From Warburgia ugandensis (lineage: Eukaryota > Streptophyta > Magnoliopsida > Canellales > Canellaceae), in assembly GCA_035236585.1 (NCBI GenBank), contig CP141132.1, forward strand, positions 27,425,445 through 27,489,444: a stretch of DNA of 64,000 bases, read 5' to 3'. The notes below the pieces were generated by a model, which was not told the origin of the DNA, searched no databases, and saw only the letters and a program-made list of their open reading frames with translations. Both the position numbers and the translations under genes were made by a program. Shown here piece by piece: positions 59,532 to 64,000 of the stretch. Position 1 is the stretch's first letter, and each line of letters opens with the position of its first letter.

Positions 59532-61286
59532 CAAGCTATACTTGGTAGGGGGTTCAAGAGGCATAATTATTTGTCAGTATAATCTTAATACTTCATAATC
59601 CCATTGTTCATAAACATACTCATGGATCAATATCTTTACTTTGGCATATATGTACATCCTTATACATACATACTGTATATGTCGTATAGATATATATAGG
59701 GTCAAAACCATGATAAATAGTTAATATCTCAAACATCAATACTCACACTTAGACACATTGAGTTGATCATTCGTCTAGACTCTGCTGGAAAATACAGCCT
59801 CATTTGGGTAGTATCATCACACTCAGCCATACTGAGTTGATAAAACATCTAGACTCTGCTGGGAAAATACTCCCTTATTTGGACAGTATCAGCATCTCAT
59901 TATGCCATGCATCATAGTGCAAAATACTCAAAGGACTATTATAATGTAGTTTGATATGTACTAGCTTGCTCGGATAACTTCTTTCATACTCCACGGATAC
60001 CAAATGTGGAAAATCATCTATGTCATGTCTATATGGGGAGATAGATCATCATAGTGGTGGCCTTCCCATAATTGCCCTACCTAACATTTTGTCTCTCTTC
60101 GGGCACAGTATGATCATAATATCACATTTCAGAGAGCGGGTGGCCAAACCCTCGTAACCCTCCTAGCATAACATCCCCAAGCATATGCTTGCTTAAAACA
60201 AAAACCACAAGCCTCCTTGCTTGTATATAAAGTATTCTTTTACTTATCAGACATCTTGTCTATTTATATCATCATTGTCATATTTTGGTATTTTTATATT
60301 GAGGATAGGATTTCACTTCAAACTTAGGGATTGTCATTCACAATGAATGATACCCATGTTTATATAAGTTTAGGGATCACCATTCTATATGAATGATTCC
60401 CATGTATTGATTTTTATACTTATTAGACAATTTGTCTGTTTATCTAGAGCTGCAATACCTTCTAGTTCCTTATTCACTTAAGGTTTTCCTCAATTTTAAC
60501 TTAACCATTTCATATGTGTTTTGATTGAATCGTAAGGGTTTTGAATGGATTCAATACATGTATTTACATTATACTTGTCAACATTTCCAGACATAAGATT
60601 ATGTATTCAACATGTATTTCTCATGTAAATGCATTCATAAAATCCTCCTACCTTTAAGTAGTGATTCATCTCTTCAAATCTTCCATGATCCTAATTGACA
60701 TATGAAATCTATAAATCCATACATACTATCAATATTTATACATCTAAATAATCCTCTATTTTTTTATCCTACCTATATTCTTTGTCTAGTCATGTCCTTT
60801 GATATAAAGGAGCTAGATCTTTTGTCCTATCATGATCTATCTTCCTCATATAGTATTGATCAATAGATCTGATGATTAGAATGATCTTCTAATCATTCAG
60901 ATCTAAGTATTTTCTATTCTAAGTCTTTGTGTATTCTTTTCTTTGATCTTGATCATTCATAGATCCTTTGATAAACAATTTACACTTGTTGATAAAGATC
61001 AAGAGCATAGATCTTCTGTCATCTAGTTTTTCTTTTATCTAAGTTTAGTTGTTTGATCATCCCTAAGGAGGATGATCTTGGTTCTCTTACTAGAATCATA
61101 TTTGATCAAGGGTTGGATTCTCTATCTAGATTTGTCTACAACATACATACACAAATACATAATAAAATATGACATTAGGATTCTTATTGTTCTTGACCAT
61201 TCAAGATCCTATGGATCTTGTTTGATCATCCTTATCTTACTTACAATTTTTATTAGCATTAGATAATTTACTAACCTTTTATGCTC

Positions 61287-61335
<49 letters not shown>
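61287..61335. repeat. (TTA)n microsatellite in LTR B5
   Basis: About 16 uninterrupted units. The same site has about 5 units in B1 (8561-8576), 4-5 in B3 (~41027-41041) and 8-9 in B4 (47749-47774). Confidence 0.95.
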
Positions 61336-64000
61336 CATTGAACTAGTTAATGTTTTACTAGTTAAAGATGGCTTATTTCATCTTAAGTCTAGACAACCCC
61401 TCTTATTTGTAATTGGCCAAGGCTTACTAGCTAAATCGTTGAACACAAAGTGGTTACTTCAATCCTCATGTAAGGAGGCGTTTAGACCCCACAAACATCA
61501 ACAGAAGGTAGGGGAAGAGTGAGGCTCTATTACAGAACCCCCTTAACCTCCATGTTCAGCATTCACTAGAGTGACCTTAGCACAACCTTTCATAAGGTTC
61601 CTATGAGCATTTTAACCCTAAGTATTCTTTCTAATTGATTTTAATTAAATCCTTGAACATTTAAAATGTCATTCATGGGGTTTATTATTCTCCTAGTTTG
61701 GTTTAAGGATTTGATAATCCTTATATTGTCCTACTAACTATAGCCCTTACTATTATTAAGTACATGTCATTCATTCCATGTAAATGTCCTTCAACTCTAT
61801 TTTTCATTTGCTTACATTTTCAATGTAAATTACATAACAAAAGCATTAGTGCATAAATAAATAAATAAGTAAATATAACAATTAAATATACTAAGCAATA
61901 GAAGAAATTTACAATATCAATAATTCAAGTGAAAATTTAACATGCCATAACTGCTCGTTACGATCCAACAGTCATATTTGATTTTTATTCATTTTTCATC
62001 CCATTTAGGGTTTAGATCTTGATCTTTCATTTTCCTTTAGATCTAATAAATTTTCTTAATGTGATGTAATCACTAGATCATTGATGCATCATCTCATGAA
62101 ATGATCTAATCCTTCTTGATCCAACCGATCAAGAAGATCTTAAGCCATTTCATCCAATTTAAGGGCATAAATCTTAATCTATCCCAAATTGTCATTATCA
62201 AGCCCATCAATCCATATGATTGTAACTTTATATCATTATCCAAATACATCCACACTATCCAGTCATCCTTTATCAAACTGATCAAGGAGATTATCATTCA
62301 CTTTTATGGATTTTACTACTTTTGAGGGTCAAGATCTTAAGATCTGGAAAATAAATTACATCCAACTGTTTAATTATTGAAATTATGCATTTAGATCATC
62401 ATATAAGCTATTTTAAAAGGTATAATCATGCTTGATTAATCAAATCATGAAGATCCATGCTCAATTTTATGGTTTTTCTTCTTTTAAGGTTATTTCTCTT
62501 GATTAGACATAGATCAGTCACTTATAACCATTGATTCCATGTTCTTGAACCACAAGATCATCAGTGGATCAAAATTATAAAGTCTAACCATTCCAAATTT
62601 CACTGATCATAGGAATTAGTAATAATTTTCTTTATTAATAGAATTTTACATGCGTCAAAACATAAATTTTCTAAGTTTAGTACCTTATACAAGTAACAAG
62701 GAATCTATATCAACTTTCAGATCTAAAATTAGAGCTAAATTGAGCTCCTAATTGAAGAAATAAGATTTTAGTACAAATATTGGATGGCTCTGATCTAATC
62801 TAGGCATAGTAGATGTGGGGACAACTAGCAGCCCGTGCCTGTGACCACCTATTATAGGTGGTCTAAGAGTGGTGACCAGCTATGGGTGAGACAGTCCAGT
62901 TCTGGACTATCAGATCACCCATTGCTGGATCTCCTTCATCCTTGATAGTCAACGGCTAAGATTTCATCTCTTGGGGACCTAGGAGATGAAATATATCCGA
63001 TGGCTTAGAAGTTTCATTTGAGCTACCCAAGATGGGGATCTAAACCCTATTGCCAGATCTATCGTATTTGACAGATCAATGGGCGAGGAGATCACTTGGA
63101 GGACGGATAACCTAAGGGAGGTGCCCAAATTGAAATGGGATGAAGTGGTGGCCTATGTTTGCTAGTCTGGTGAAGGGAAATTCACTGGGGGAGAAAAATA
63201 CTTATGAAAGAAAGCTTAGTCACTAGTGAAGTATACAAAGATAGATTCCTCTATCATCATTGCCGGAGATGGAGTGTGAACTCGGGGATTTTGTAGATCT
63301 CCATGTATTGAAGAGATCTAACAATCCGTGATCATTTTTCATTTGCTAGATTGGCTAGATTAAATTGTAAAATCTTTTGGAGATGGTACCTAATACTGTG
63401 TTTATCTTTGTTTTGAGTTTTTTGGCAATCCAGGGGGTGGATCATCATGGAAACTTAGGTCTTTTGTAGAGCAGCCTTGTCTGACTAGATCCAATGGTAG
63501 AGATCTGATTCTAACAGATGGAATTGGATGGCTAATTGATTTAGGGTTTCCTAGGAAAAAACCCTTGTCCATCATGGATGATGCATTCCTAAATGCTCCC
63601 AATGTAGACACAGGGTCGCCTGCCCAGATGCATTTGGGGGCACGCCCATAGTGAAAGAGAGAGAAATAGAGAAAGAGGGAGAGATTGAGGAGGATTTTTT
63701 AGCTAAAATTCTAGGGGAGTCTAGGGCACCTTGTGAGGGATTTTTAGGAAAAATTTTGGGAATTTTTATGTAGTATTTATAAGAAATTTTGAATTTTCCA
63801 TGATTACATGTCAAAATTATGTTTCATTTCTTTTTATTATTAAATTATCATTGGATTCCCACTACCACCTCCTTCTCCACTAGTAGGTGGTAGTGGTTTG
63901 ATTCATGATTGTGGTCATCCAGACCATTGGCCCACCTTGTGGGCCCCACATAGTTCTGAAAAGATCGATTTGCCCTTTTAATTCCAAAAATGGAGAAAAA

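Larger units (their letters stand above)
59066..64000 (-). repeat. LTR of family B (B5), runs off the window
   Basis: It starts TGTGATGGCCCAGG within C2 gag (left flank CCTAAA) and is at least 4,935 bp. Its U3 half is of subfamily II, like B4. It holds the stem-loop at 59492-59531, a ~76-bp tandem duplication around 59755-59880 (GAGTTGAT ... CTAGACTCTGCTGG, twice), two short palindromic repeats at 60325-60410 and the leader-like module at about 61370-61640. It also has a TATA box at 63774-63781. Whether it is a solo LTR cannot be told. Confidence 0.88.

Overview
This window looks like repeat-dense intergenic DNA from a flowering plant with a large genome. It is AT-rich. I found no convincing host gene, tRNA or rRNA in it. 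Nearly everything I can assign is a Ty3/gypsy-type LTR retrotransposon or a decayed piece of one, nested several levels deep. The evidence is of four kinds: pairs of long repeats; TG...CA LTR ends; primer-binding sites matching initiator tRNA-Met (TGGTATCAGAGCC) or tRNA-Asp (TGGCGCCGTTGCC-like); and polypurine tracts plus gag, protease, RT, RNase H and integrase protein motifs full of stops and frameshifts. Names A-H are mine. Homology statements are by eye, not computed alignments.

Layout, left: element A (1-12995, +) has ~2.7 kb LTRs and a 3.3 kb internal region without recognisable protein. Its 3' LTR is split by a 4.6 kb solo LTR (B1, 6696-11304, minus-oriented, near-perfect 5-bp target duplication). 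Element A lies inside the 3' LTR of C1, an Athila-like element on the minus strand (12996-22861: integrase, RNase H, RT, protease, gag, leader). C1 pol is itself split by a solo LTR of family E (E1, 15738-18663). Next comes the 3' end of a plus-strand Athila relative, D (22862-24619).

Middle: two LTRs of family G face each other (24620-27381 minus, 27948-33582 plus). The plus copy holds a clean 3,025-bp solo LTR, F (28586-31610), with a perfect TAATT target duplication. Poorly assigned sequence follows (33583-36090), including a C15 run and a decayed array of hairpin-forming ~80-bp repeats. Then come an Athila-type LTR end, a tRNA-Asp primer site and a leader (36091-38063).

Right: a truncated B LTR (B2) and a minus-strand element with ~4.9 kb LTRs (38959-50967) that keeps only gag and a protease trace between them. 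Its two LTRs belong to different subfamilies and no matching target duplication is seen, so it is probably a recombinant. Then come a duplicated Athila LTR-end/PBS segment, element E2 (gag plus 5' LTR), a second Athila copy C2 interrupted at the same pol site as C1, and a further B LTR running off the end.

No gene here is likely to make a functional protein. The most interesting signals are cis-acting and evolutionary: an Athila leader module inside the B LTRs, a stem-loop kept in the same LTR position in four families, dense GATC clusters in B LTRs, a hybrid element with mismatched LTRs, and a duplicated nested insertion preserved in two different states.
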